NCBI GenBank assembly: GCA_035772405.1
Contig: JAYKKM010000439.1
Location: forward strand, 7,531,001 to 7,595,000
Reading direction: 5' to 3'
DNA: 64,000 nucleotides
From: Chrysogorgia sp. JL179-B06
Taxonomy: Eukaryota; Cnidaria; Anthozoa; Scleralcyonacea; Chrysogorgiidae
Shown here: positions 11,956 through 20,578 of the stretch, piece by piece
How the letters are laid out: every line of letters starts with the position of its first letter
Numbering within the stretch: position 1 is the stretch's first letter
Notes under the pieces: model-generated
What the model was told of the DNA's origin: nothing
Seen by the model: the letters and a program-made list of their open reading frames with translations, nothing else
Database searches by the model: none
Made by a program: the position numbers and the translations under genes

Positions 11956-12848
11956 AATTTAGCGGAGAGCGGAGTTGACCATCATATGCGAGTAAGGCGC
12001 AAACGATCGACTAAAGTTACACGCAAGAAAATTTCCATAGCGTCGAGGACGTTTTGTTGTGTTTTTTTGACAGAAATAAACAGAATGAATCGAGAGTCTA
12101 TAATACACTACAAATAATGCTGATAACCAAACAATAGCATTATTTACATAATACATACCTTGCAAACTTAGCTTTTTCACAGCTTTATTTACATCTTGAA
12201 GTGTAGACATCTTGAATTCATCAAGTGTCAATGGTCCTCAGACCCCCGAATAAAGGCTCAGACAAAGGATCAAGTGTTATTTATTACAACTGGGTCGAAA
12301 AAATAGCGAAATTTGAAAAAACAGCGGTCAAATAGAACGACTTGCAAGAAACCGAACTTTCTTGGCGTCTCAATTTCTCTCTCCGCCTTCCCAGCAGCCC
12401 CTCCGCGACTCGCTCGCCCCGCTCTTCCGCCTAGCCGCTCCTCCGCCTTGGAAGGATTGAAACGCCTGGGTACGAGGCAGTCTTTCTACTGATTCTACAT
12501 TTAACGCAGTGTAACAAGATAGAACATATTTTGCTGTGTTGTAGTGTATATATTTTAGATATTACGGCCCGTAATTGCTACCGATAGTCGTCAATGCGAC
12601 AATTAAATCTTTCTCCTTGCAGGAGACGAATCGCCACGTTAGCGACTGGAAGGAATTAAAAGATTCAAGGTGATCAACAATTGCTTTTGTCTTGTACTTG
12701 CTCTAAGAAATATGAGTAAAATCATGTTGATTAAGTCGGTTTACTTTCCAAGTTAGTATCGAATTCAATCCGCGACTCATTACATTGTTGACGCCATTAA
12801 TGGTGGTTTAACACAACAAACCGTAGGCGCACTATTTTTCGGCATATT

Positions 12849-13055
12849 GTAAAACGCGGACTGGACTGGACTCGTGGACTGGACTGGTAAAACGCGGACT
12901 TGTAAAACGCGGACTGGACTTGTAAAACGCGGACTGGACTTGTAAAACGCGGACTGGACTTGTAAAACGCGGATTGGACTTGTAAAACGCGGACTGGACT
13001 TGTAAAACGCGGACTTGTAAAACGCGGACTTGTAAAACGCGGATTTGTAAAACGC
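12849..13055 (+). repeat. Tandem array in the left arm of element A
   Basis: About ten units of GTAAAACGCGGACTGGACTT, some shortened to GTAAAACGCGGACTT. The mirrored array (about 16470-16640) has fewer, more scrambled units, so the arms have changed copy number independently. Confidence 0.9.
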
Positions 13056-13473
13056 TGGTGTAGTCCTAAATTGTTAACAAGGGGGGCTCACCACAATTCC
13101 ACAAAGTTGCTAAGGTTGAGAGACAACTACGGAGGTTTGGGGGCATGATCCGTCGGAAATGTTTGGATTCTAGGGTCTCTGAAATGCCATTTCCTGCATT
13201 TTGATGCGTGTTATAAGATAGTTTTATGGTTCTAAAAATGGTAAAAATACATTGACTACAGGGCTCACTGTCTGTATTTTAATTGTAAAAATATATCAAA
13301 TATGCCAAATTGGCATAATTTGTTATAATATTAAAGATTATTTCGGTCTTGATAAATAATATTAAGGGCTGAGCACCTTCAACGCAACGTCAGTTTTTAA
13401 AGGATTTGTTCGTGATCCCGGGCTGAAGTTTCAGATCGGGCTCACGAACAAATCCTTTAAAAACTGACGTTGC

Positions 13474-13496
13474 GATCTAGATAGATAGATAGATAG

Positions 13497-13544
<48 letters not shown>

Positions 13545-15446
13545 AAAACTTTATTTAAACACGCTAACCATTGTCAACCTAGGCTGATTTCCACAAGGGG
13601 CGTGTATAACAACATTACAACAATATAGTATAGTAACATATTGTAAATATATAGTATAGTTAACATATAGTAAAAATATAAATATATATACTGTATACAT
13701 ATTATACATAATGTATATAGTATAGTAACATATAGTAAATTTTATAATATAAAAATATAATAAGAAAGTAAACTAGAACAAGAATTTTAACTATAGAAAG
13801 GGTATAGTGAAACATATCTATTTACAAATCTTTTCATATAATTTCATTCAGAGATGTGAGTAGCGATTTTAGTTTCAAAAGAAATTAGGGAGTTGCTTTC
13901 CCTAATTTCGTTTGGCAAAGAGTTCCAAGTGTGTGCCCCGTCAAACATGAAACTTTTTTTCATGCTATTAGTACGCGGCTGTGGTAAGCAAAGAGTACTT
14001 TTAATATCTCGAAGTTCATAATTTGTCATTGCACTTTTGAAAGTAAATAAATCAGTAAGTGATTTAGGACCCATTTTATTCAACAATTTAAACATCAGCT
14101 TTGACTTGGCCTTTTGTCTTTCCGTTTTAAGTGGCTTCCAGTCTAAAGCATCTAAAGCAACCATGTGATCTACATCATTGCTCATATTCATTATGATTCG
14201 TGCAGCTCTGTTTTGGAGCTTTTGAAGGCGTTTAGATTGTGTTTCACCAAACACATCCCATACTTCACAGCAATAGGTAAAGTATGGACGCACAATAGAA
14301 TTATATATTGAAAGAAGGGTATCTTTCTCAACAAATTCTTTTATTCGACGAAGAGCTGATATGCCTGATGTTATTTTCTTGCAAATGGTTTCAGTATTAT
14401 TCTTCCAAGACAAATGCTGGTCAATGGTCACTCCAAGAGTTTTGCATTCATAAACTTGTTTAATTGGTTTGTTGTCTATGGTAACATTTGGTTGAGTATT
14501 TGAGATACTTTTTATCATTGGTTTAGATCCAATTAACATAAACTCAGTTTTGGCTACATTTAAACTTAGTTTATTCGCAATTAACCATTTCCTGAGGTTT
14601 TCTAAATCAGAATTCATTGCAGCTTCAACATCTTTGATAGATTCTCCAGATGCTGTTAAGTTTGTATCATCAGCAAATAATCGAGGTTGTGTTTTGTTTA
14701 AACATTGAGGTAAGTCATTATATAACAAAAAGAATAATGGCCCTAAAATAGAGCCTTGTGGCACACCACACTTGATTAATCGCTCCGATGAAATAGTTCC
14801 ATTTACTTGGCTTTTCTGAGTGCGATTTATCAAGTATGATTTTAGTAGAGATAAAGCATCTCCTGTTACACCATAAAGTTCGAGTTTTTTTAGTAAAATC
14901 TGGTGGTCGACAGTATCAAATGCCTTTTTTAAGTCAATTAATACTATACTAAGTTAAATAATTTTTTGTCAATATTCACGTACCAACTATTAGTACCGTC
15001 TAATAATGCTGTAGCAGTTGAGTGAAATTTACGAAAGCCAAATTGACAATTGCTAAGTAGCTGATATTTTGTCAAATAATCATATAGTTGATCATATAAA
15101 ATTCTTTCCATTACCTTGCTAACAGCTGACAAAACGGAAATTGGCCTGTAGTTACCAGGCAAATTTTTTTCGCCATTTTTATAGAGAGGTGATACTCTTG
15201 CCATTTTCCACTCATCAGGAAAAGTGCATAATGTAATAGCCTGATTAAAGATATAAGTTAGTGAACTGGAGATAGCAGGTGCTGCTAGTTTTAAAATTTT
15301 ACTTGGAATTTTGTCAATGCCAGTGGCTTTTGTACTAGAAAGGCCACGTAGGAGATGGTAAACTTTGTTAGTAGTAATTGACTCAAATGCTGTGAATTCT
15401 GATTTAGGTTTCTTAATATATTCTTCAAAATTATTATTTGAAGTGT
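13474..15446 (-). mobile_element. LINE (non-LTR retrotransposon) 3' half, CR1/L2-like, inside element A
   Basis: Minus-strand reverse transcriptase. The N-terminal part of the RT (15440-14944) has LPGNYRPISVLSAVSKVMER and QFGFRKFHSTATALLD; the C-terminal part (14833-13844, 329 residues) has GVPQGSILGPLFFLLYND and the catalytic box LFADDTNL. It then runs through the maturation region (RLQKLQNRAARIIM) to a stop at 13844. A frame break near 14940 separates the two parts. The 3' end is a (GATA)n array on the plus strand (13474-13543), a common LINE tail. 5'-truncated at about 15446. Related LINE tails lie at 62029 and elsewhere in the window. Confidence 0.85.
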
Positions 15447-15448
15447 CA

Positions 15449-15670
15449 ATCCTCTCCTCCGCAGAGGCTTTTCTTTTTCCCGCTGCCTTCGTCCGCGGCG
15501 CGCGACAGCCCGCGCCTTCCCTGTCGCGCCTCCCTCGTTTCCACGGAATTAGTAAAAAAAAGAGAAGCCTCTGCGGAGGAGAGAGCGTTGCGATTACATG
15601 GCGAAAATTCCGCTACCGGGGCTGAAATTTCCCATGTAATCGCTCAAAAATTTCAGCCCGACTAAATTTA
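15449..15670. repeat. GC-rich foldbacks in element A
   Basis: CTCTCCTCCGCAGAGGCTTT at 15449 is mirrored at 15558-15587, enclosing a CGCGC-rich core. A second inverted pair, GCGATTACATGG and CCATGTAATCGC, follows at 15595-15646. MITE-like; no target duplications resolved. Confidence 0.65.
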
Positions 15671-17211
15671 GCGTGTGAAAGTTCATTGCGCAGGCGTAAA
15701 ATTTCCCCTAAACTGTATTAAAGCGAACTGTCTGCAGTTATAATATTCGTTCATCTAGAAGAAACTTCATGTGGTTCACTTCTTAGATCGCTGTTGTGTT
15801 TACGGACAAAATACATGTCGGAAAATATACATTACAACATAACCATGACGCGCCGCATGGTTTCACTATGTAAACACAAAAAATTAAACGAAAGTAAATA
15901 TTTGATGCATTCGAAAAGAACACTATCTGCAGCTACAGAGATCATATCAATAATCAATATAGAATTTTGCATATTTTCATAACAGTTAACTTCTGGTCAC
16001 GAACTGCGGCGCATACAAGTGCCGGCAAACGAACTTACAATTGCTCAAGATGCGCGATGTCATTAGCGTATAGCTGAGATCAGGGGTTATCAAGACCGAA
16101 ATAATCTTTAATATTATAACAAATTATGCCAATTTGGCATGTTTGATATATTTTTACAATTAAAATACAGACATTCCTATTAATTTCTATTCGATTTTTC
16201 GGATACGTTTTTGATGCTAATTTTTCCTATATTTAGAAAGATATGTCAGTGAGCCCTGTAGTCAATGTATTTTTACCATTTTAGAACCATAAAACTATCT
16301 TATAACGCGCATCAAAATGCAGGAAATGGTGTTTCAGAGACCATAGGAATCCAAACATTTCCGACGGATCATGCCCCCAAACCTCCATAGTTGTCTCTCA
16401 CCCCTTGTTAACAATTTAGGACTACACCACTGGCTGAGATGATGATCGAGATACTGTGTATAATATTTAACGCGTTTTACAAGTCCGCGTTTTATACAAG
16501 CCCGCGTTTTACAAATCCAGTCCGCGTTTTACAAGTCCGCGTTTTACAAGTCCGCGTTTTACACCAGTCCAGTCCGTGTTTTACAAGTCCGCGTTTTACA
16601 AGTCCAGACCAGTCCACCAGTCCAGTCCGCGTTTTACAATATGCCCTATTTTTCAGAAAAACCGCGAACTTATTCTTATTTCTTGCTGTCAAGTAGCAAG
16701 CATTTTCGCGTTTGTAAGCTGAATTTGAATTTTATTTAAATTCGAAGTGGCGTTGTTCACTCGAACAGTGTTTCTCTCCATTGTTTTTTGTGGACGACCG
16801 AAATTTCGCAAGTATATGAGCATGATAATGTTGGCCTACATCTCGAGGATTAGTTCCTCTGCCTCTTGTCCAAGGTGCCTCGTTTTCTCGAGAGTCCAAG
16901 CAACAAATCTACGCTTTCTTGTTCCAGAATGTGTCGTAGTGTTGCGTTATGCCCGTGCTCTCGTTAATTTCGCTTGCGCTGAATATCTTGATCTTTGTGT
17001 ATTCTGTGTCTTAGTATCTATGCAGAAAGAACCCTATTCTGTTACATTACACTGCATTTTAAGACGTTTTGCTGCTACATTGAAGCTTTGGAAATTCCAG
17101 GGGGTGGGGGTCAATGTTCGACTGAAAAAAGGAAATTCCAGGGGGTAGGGAGGGTACTAGACAAATTGCCTTCTGTGGGGGGTTATGGATTTTTTCTGGA
17201 ACTACACAATG

Positions 17212-17306
17212 AAAGTAATATCTGATAACATCCTCCTCATCAAAATTTTCTTCAGATAGATCTGAGTCATCAGACTCAGTATTTTCAGTAGAGGTAGATG
17301 GTAACT
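17212..17306 (-). pseudogene. Transposase upstream exon (acidic linker)
   Basis: Leftward exon beginning after a TTATTTTTGTAG acceptor (intron side ends at 17307). It encodes ELPSTSTENTESDDSDLSEE followed by a short acidic stretch and VIRYYFH. It then joins, across element D, the frame that continues at 9188. The acceptor is in the same phase (G|AG) as the HECT exon acceptor (G|AA), so both could splice to the same zinc-ribbon exon. Confidence 0.75.
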
Positions 17307-18562
17307 CTACAAAAATAAGTACATGTTTGAGTTAGTATTACGCAAGATGCTTACTTACTGTATCCAACTAATTTTAGGTTAGGGTTTTTATATATTTATG
17401 AAAATAAATAAAATAGCAAGTTATACAATATTATACAGTATTGTCATACCAGACTTGTATTTAGTTGAACTGTTGAAGTATTAAACTTCACTTTGATCAA
17501 TCTGTTATTAATATATTAATATATTAATCATTTGTGAAGTTGATTATGTGTGAACATAAATAACCTTGGACTGCATATTTAATAGTCCACAAAGGCACAA
17601 ATACACTATTAATATCATGCCTCTCTTGCAAAATTCAGTTTCATTAATTCAAATGGTCTTGATTAACCTATTAAATATTGATTAATTTGCACCACGGTTT
17701 ATGTAAAATCCACTACTGGTATATGATTGATTTGATAGATGGTGATTATAATTTGATGTGAAGTGAGAGACTTTTAAATGTTGATGTTTTAGATAGAAAA
17801 TGCAATGACTGCAGTAATGATTTGGATGCCACTAGACACATTTGTGTAATTGAGAATCAGTACTTTTAAAAAAATCAATGAATTTGAAAAAGCCATGGAT
17901 TTATATAAATTATGTGCTTTATAATACTGCAGAATAATAATTGTTAATAGAAACTTTAAATTGTATATTTTATAATTTTATTTAAATTATGATTACATAC
18001 AACGCTTGATAATTTTAGCCTATATACAGTACCGACAGTCAAAGGTGCAAAATGGGGTATATACTTCATGGTAACACTAGACATGGTTTCAATCTGTTTT
18101 TTATAACCCTAATACTTACCCTAAAATATGGTGGGAGTGCTGTATGTATTGTTACCATGGAGTATATCCCCCAAAATGGTACTAGTCAGACTATACATGT
18201 AGCTGCATTGTACTGGTCTATAGGCCTAACAATCTGTATTTATATATTTCATCAATTATAGTACATGTTTGGCCTGGCCTGAGCTTTTGTCCTGGAATAG
18301 GTGTGGACAATGCTGGTTTAAGCTGCAATGTAAATGTACAACTTATGCACAGTTGTAGGATTGTATGATTGGGTAGCTTGTCACTCACTGTGTCAGGGGG
18401 GTGCACCGTGCAGGGATTGAACAAGTGGTGTCAGCTCAATGGCAACATAATGCTGGCAAGTTGTAGGTGAAGGGGCATGTTATCCAAATAAATGGGTTAT
18501 TATCAAGTAAAAGAACTAAGCACTATGCTAAAAAGTAACAAATAGTAAGCAGGCGAGGGGTT
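17307..18562. other. Intron of the transposase gene, AT-rich
   Basis: No further exon recognised between the acidic exon and the zinc-ribbon exon. One short inverted repeat lies at ~18053-18175 (GGGTATATACTTCATGGTAA and its mirror), probably a small MITE. Sequence near 18550-18570 resembles 30968-31000 (AAGCGGGCGAGGGGTTGTTG). Confidence 0.5.
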
Positions 18563-18570
18563 GTTGCGAC

Positions 18571-18862
18571 CAGTGATGGATTTACAGGGGGGTGCGCACC
18601 CACCTGGCCTTGGCCAAGGGGGGTGCCAATGCCAAGGCAATTGTCAAACAAAAATAAAATAGAGACAAAATAAGATAATAGCATGATAACATACAATAGT
18701 TAGACATAGAATAGGGGGCTGTGTCCCCAGAATTCTGTTGTAGCTCTCTCAGCGGCACTCCACCCTGCCTCGGTCACACCCCACACCGCGGGCCTGATCT
18801 CACCTCACTCACTCAGCACCCCCCCCCCCCCCCCCTACCAGATCAAGCTGGATCCATCACTG
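18571..18862. mobile_element. hAT-like MITE (292 bp)
   Basis: Starts CAGTGATGGATTTACAGGGG and ends ATCCATCACTG, flanked by the 8-bp TSD GTTGCGAC (18563-18570 and 18863-18870). CAGTGATGG is a classic hAT terminus. Contains a run of about 17-18 C around 18820-18836. Confidence 0.88.
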
Positions 18863-18969
18863 GTTGCGACCATGTATTTATAGTTTCTAAGTACATAAAT
18901 AGGTTTTAGGGATAATTTGGGTCAAAATCAATGTAAACAAGCGTAAAATATATTGATAATGATCATACT

Positions 18970-19394
18970 AACCTATGGCTACGCCACAGTTTGAGCAGTA
19001 TTTCGATTTGTCGTTCAATTGTGTATCACAGCTTTGGCAGTACAATTTCCCGCTGGTAACTATTCATGCTAAAATATTGACATGACAAGAAAGAACGAGA
19101 TTTATGAACACTTCGTTGAACACACTCTATGACTATAGTTCCTCCGAATCATTACCGAGGAAGGCCTGGGCACGAGGATGCCGTGATGTCTTCGCTTTTG
19201 CCGTGATGCTTTTGCCGTGAGTCTTTTGCTTTTGCCGTGAGTCTTTTGCTTTTGCCTTGAGTCTTTTGCTTTTGCCTTGAGTCTTTTGCTTTTGCCATGA
19301 CGCTTTTGCCGTGACACTTTTGCTTTTGCCATGATGCTTTTGCCGTGACGCTTTTGCCGTGACGCTTTTGCAGTGACAGTTGTGGGCCACCGTA
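18970..19394 (-). repeat. Right TIR of the DDE transposon
   Basis: Mirror of 4739-5040, with a longer internal array of GCTTTTGCCGTGA-type units (19185-19375), then the GCCTGGGCACGAGG segment and the zinc-ribbon exon on the inner side. Confidence 0.85.
18973..19067 (-). pseudogene. TIR-encoded zinc-ribbon first exon of the transposase gene (right copy)
   Basis: Leftward frame encoding YCQSCDTQLNDKSKYCSNCG, a C-x2-C/C-x10/C-x2-C zinc ribbon, ending at G|GTTAGT (donor at 18972-18971). The codon aligned with the left copy's ATG reads TTG here; a second ATG upstream (19067-19065) is out of frame because of a small insertion. The exon phase matches the acceptor at 17306. As a free-standing module, such ribbons often bind DNA or protein; the role here is inferred. 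Confidence 0.65.
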
Positions 19395-19400
19395 GGTATG

Positions 19401-20157
19401 TATACTACTGTACTTGCAGACAGCTGACAAATACTGTTTGCGATGGCAAAGACCATTTACAAAAGGGATGCAGGGTAAACTGACACCTCAATTGAATCAA
19501 TATTCCACAAGCCTCATAGTATAATGAATTTGTATATATAGCCAGGGTTAATAAGGCAGGATTCCAATATCATGATTGTTGCAACTCATTAAATCTACTA
19601 TGTTTAAATCTTAATCCTAGGCCTCTAACTGACAAGTCGCCTTAAATTTCTGATGGAGCCTGCTTCCTGTAATTAAATGCTCCCTGATATTTCTTGCTGA
19701 ATATATACCTATAATTTCTTAATATAGTCCAAAAATAAGTTTAACACGAGAACAAATAGTAATATTAAACAAATAGTAATATTACCAATGGGCAATGACA
19801 ATGTAATGTAGTCCCTCATGCAAGCAATCATTTGATAAAAATAACGCAGTTCTCAACATATTTGCTTATTTTATACAATACTCAATAATCAAATATTATA
19901 GACGAATATTGGAATAGGTCGAATTTTTTTATACAATAGACTTACCTGCAGTGTATACAGCTCTTCGCCCGTGCAACTACGCTAAAACTACGATGATGCA
20001 GAAACGATTGACCTCCAACTTGTCTTCTTTGTCTTTTTTAAAAAGATCTCTGTTCTATATGACTACGTGTATAATCCGTCCATGACTGCTTACACATCCC
20101 TGTTTCAGGACACTTTGCAAAGCTATAAATAAATATTTTGTCATTTTTTATGGTTAA
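19401..20157. other. Spacer before the tRNA gene
   Basis: Non-coding and AT-rich. No repeat family recognised. Confidence 0.5.
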
Positions 20158-20228
20158 GCGCTAGTGGTGTAGGGGTATCATGTCAGATTCCCATTCTGAC
20201 GACCCGGGTTCAAGTCCCGGCTGGCGCA
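20158..20228 (+). tRNA. tRNA-Gly (anticodon CCC)
   Basis: 71-nt cloverleaf. The acceptor arms GCGCTAG and CTGGCGC pair (one G-T) with discriminator A. D-arm/A box TGGTGTAGGGGTATCA. Anticodon stem TCAGA/TCTGA with loop TTCCCAT, anticodon CCC. T arm GGGTTCAAGTCCC (B box). No intron and no encoded CCA. It closely follows metazoan tRNA-Gly. It ends ~290 bp before the BRX1 start codon on the same strand. Confidence 0.96.
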
Positions 20229-20515
20229 TACTTATTTTGTGTTCTTATTTTCTACAATATCTATTCGTTTTCTTCATGTCAAATATTGGACGAAATTCAA
20301 GCTTTGCGTTTTCTTTTATTAAAATAGAACAGAAACGATATGAATGTACACTCAGCTCAGAGAAACACAGAGGGAGATTATTAAAATCCATTGGCGCGCG
20401 GGGAGTGGATAGAACCGAAGTTGTGCCTTAAAATCCCATAATGTCCCCTAAAATTCCTAAACAAAGCTCGTATTCTCGCCTTGTCCTTATATTCCCTCCA
20501 GGGTCAAAAATCAAA
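20229..20515 (+). promoter_or_regulatory. Presumed BRX1 promoter and 5' leader
   Basis: Between the tRNA gene and the BRX1 ATG. Contains pyrimidine-rich CTTGTCCTTATATTCCCTCC at about 20480-20500, which could be an initiator or leader typical of translation-related genes. No clear TATA box at a useful distance. Inferred from position only. Confidence 0.35.
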
Positions 20516-20578
20516 ATGGCGAAGTATAAACAGAAGTCTGGACAGAAACCAACTGAGAAGAATAACAGTAAAAAGAAG
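20516..20578 (+). CDS. BRIX1: BRX1 exon 1
   Basis: 21 codons from the ATG in TCAAAATGGCG; lysine-rich, ending KKK before donor GTAGTC. The lysine run fits a nucleolar or nuclear signal. Confidence 0.85.

Larger units (their letters stand above)
9329..12480. mobile_element. Element B: Mutator-like transposon with CTCGTACCCAGG termini
   Basis: TIR of ~105 bp starting CTGCCTCGTACCCAGGCG at both ends, flanked by the 9-bp TSD TCTTTCTAC (9320-9328 and 12481-12489). Nine-base duplications and long TIRs point to the Mutator superfamily. GC-rich subterminal sequence (GGCGGAAGAGCGGGGCGAGC). No transposase recognised. It contains element C (9447-11602) and a TA-type MITE copy (~11716-11955). The same terminal motif occurs in the elements at 21603 and 23335. 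Confidence 0.88.
12841..16645. mobile_element. Element A: Mutator-like foldback transposon with tandem-repeat TIRs
   Basis: Starts GGCATATTGTAAAACGCGG and ends CCGCGTTTTACAATATGCC, flanked by a perfect 9-bp TSD CTATTTTTC (12832-12840 and 16646-16654). Each arm is ~510-555 bp. The outer part is an array of units around GTAAAACGCGGACTGGACTT and the inner part a unique ~300-bp sequence (13080-13352 mirrored in 16089-16410). Between the arms lie a palindrome (13384-13474), a LINE fragment and GC-rich foldbacks. No transposase of its own; long modular arms of this kind are known in foldback-type Mutator relatives. It sits inside element D. Confidence 0.9.
9189..17206. mobile_element. Element D: TIR transposon inserted in the transposase exon (net ~1.04 kb)
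   Basis: Ends TGTAGTTCCAGAAAAAA and its mirror TTTTTTCTGGAACTACA, flanked by CAATG (9184-9188 and 17207-17211). Removing it with one CAATG re-joins the transposase reading frame across the junction (YYFH | CGYDYN), which fixes the boundaries. Only ~1,043 bp belong to D; the rest is elements B and A. GGGGGT-rich tracts near each end (9213-9262 and 17099-17186). No transposase found in it, so it is non-autonomous. The superfamily is not identified. Confidence 0.85.
4739..19394. mobile_element. IS3EU-like DDE transposon with long TIRs, HECT gene and transposase gene, split by nested insertions
   Basis: Both ends begin TACGGTGGCCC reading inward and are flanked by the 6-bp direct repeat GGTATG (4733-4738 and 19395-19400). 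The TIRs are long (about 300 bp left, 425 bp right) and include a tandem array of units like GGCAAAAGCGTCAC. Inside are two convergent genes: a rightward HECT-domain gene (exon at 4969-5037, then 5687-7602) and a leftward DDE transposase gene (exons 19067-18973 and 17306-17212, then 9188-8101). Subtracting the insertions I can delimit by TSDs (9189-17206, 5467-5615 and 18571-18862) leaves an ancestral element of about 6.2 kb. Assignment to the eukaryotic IS3-like class rests on the integrase-like transposase, the TA-C terminus and the 6-bp TSD as I remember that class; the TIR and TSD structure itself is read directly. Confidence 0.85.

Noticed and set aside
12849..13055. CRISPR-like array
   Set aside because: Direct tandem units without unique spacers, mirrored at 16470-16640 as transposon arms; the genome is eukaryotic.
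16747..17148. 133-residue open frame
   Set aside because: No recognisable motif; it lies in the interior of the non-autonomous element D and runs into its GGGGGT-rich end.
9187..17209. Element D borders set at TGTGTAG ends
   Set aside because: These ends give no matching duplication; starting at TGTAGTTCC gives CAATG on both sides and restores the transposase frame.
19102..19456. Three overlapping lysine-rich open frames
   Set aside because: They are readings of the 14-20-bp tandem units in the right TIR; the same happens at 4719-4922.
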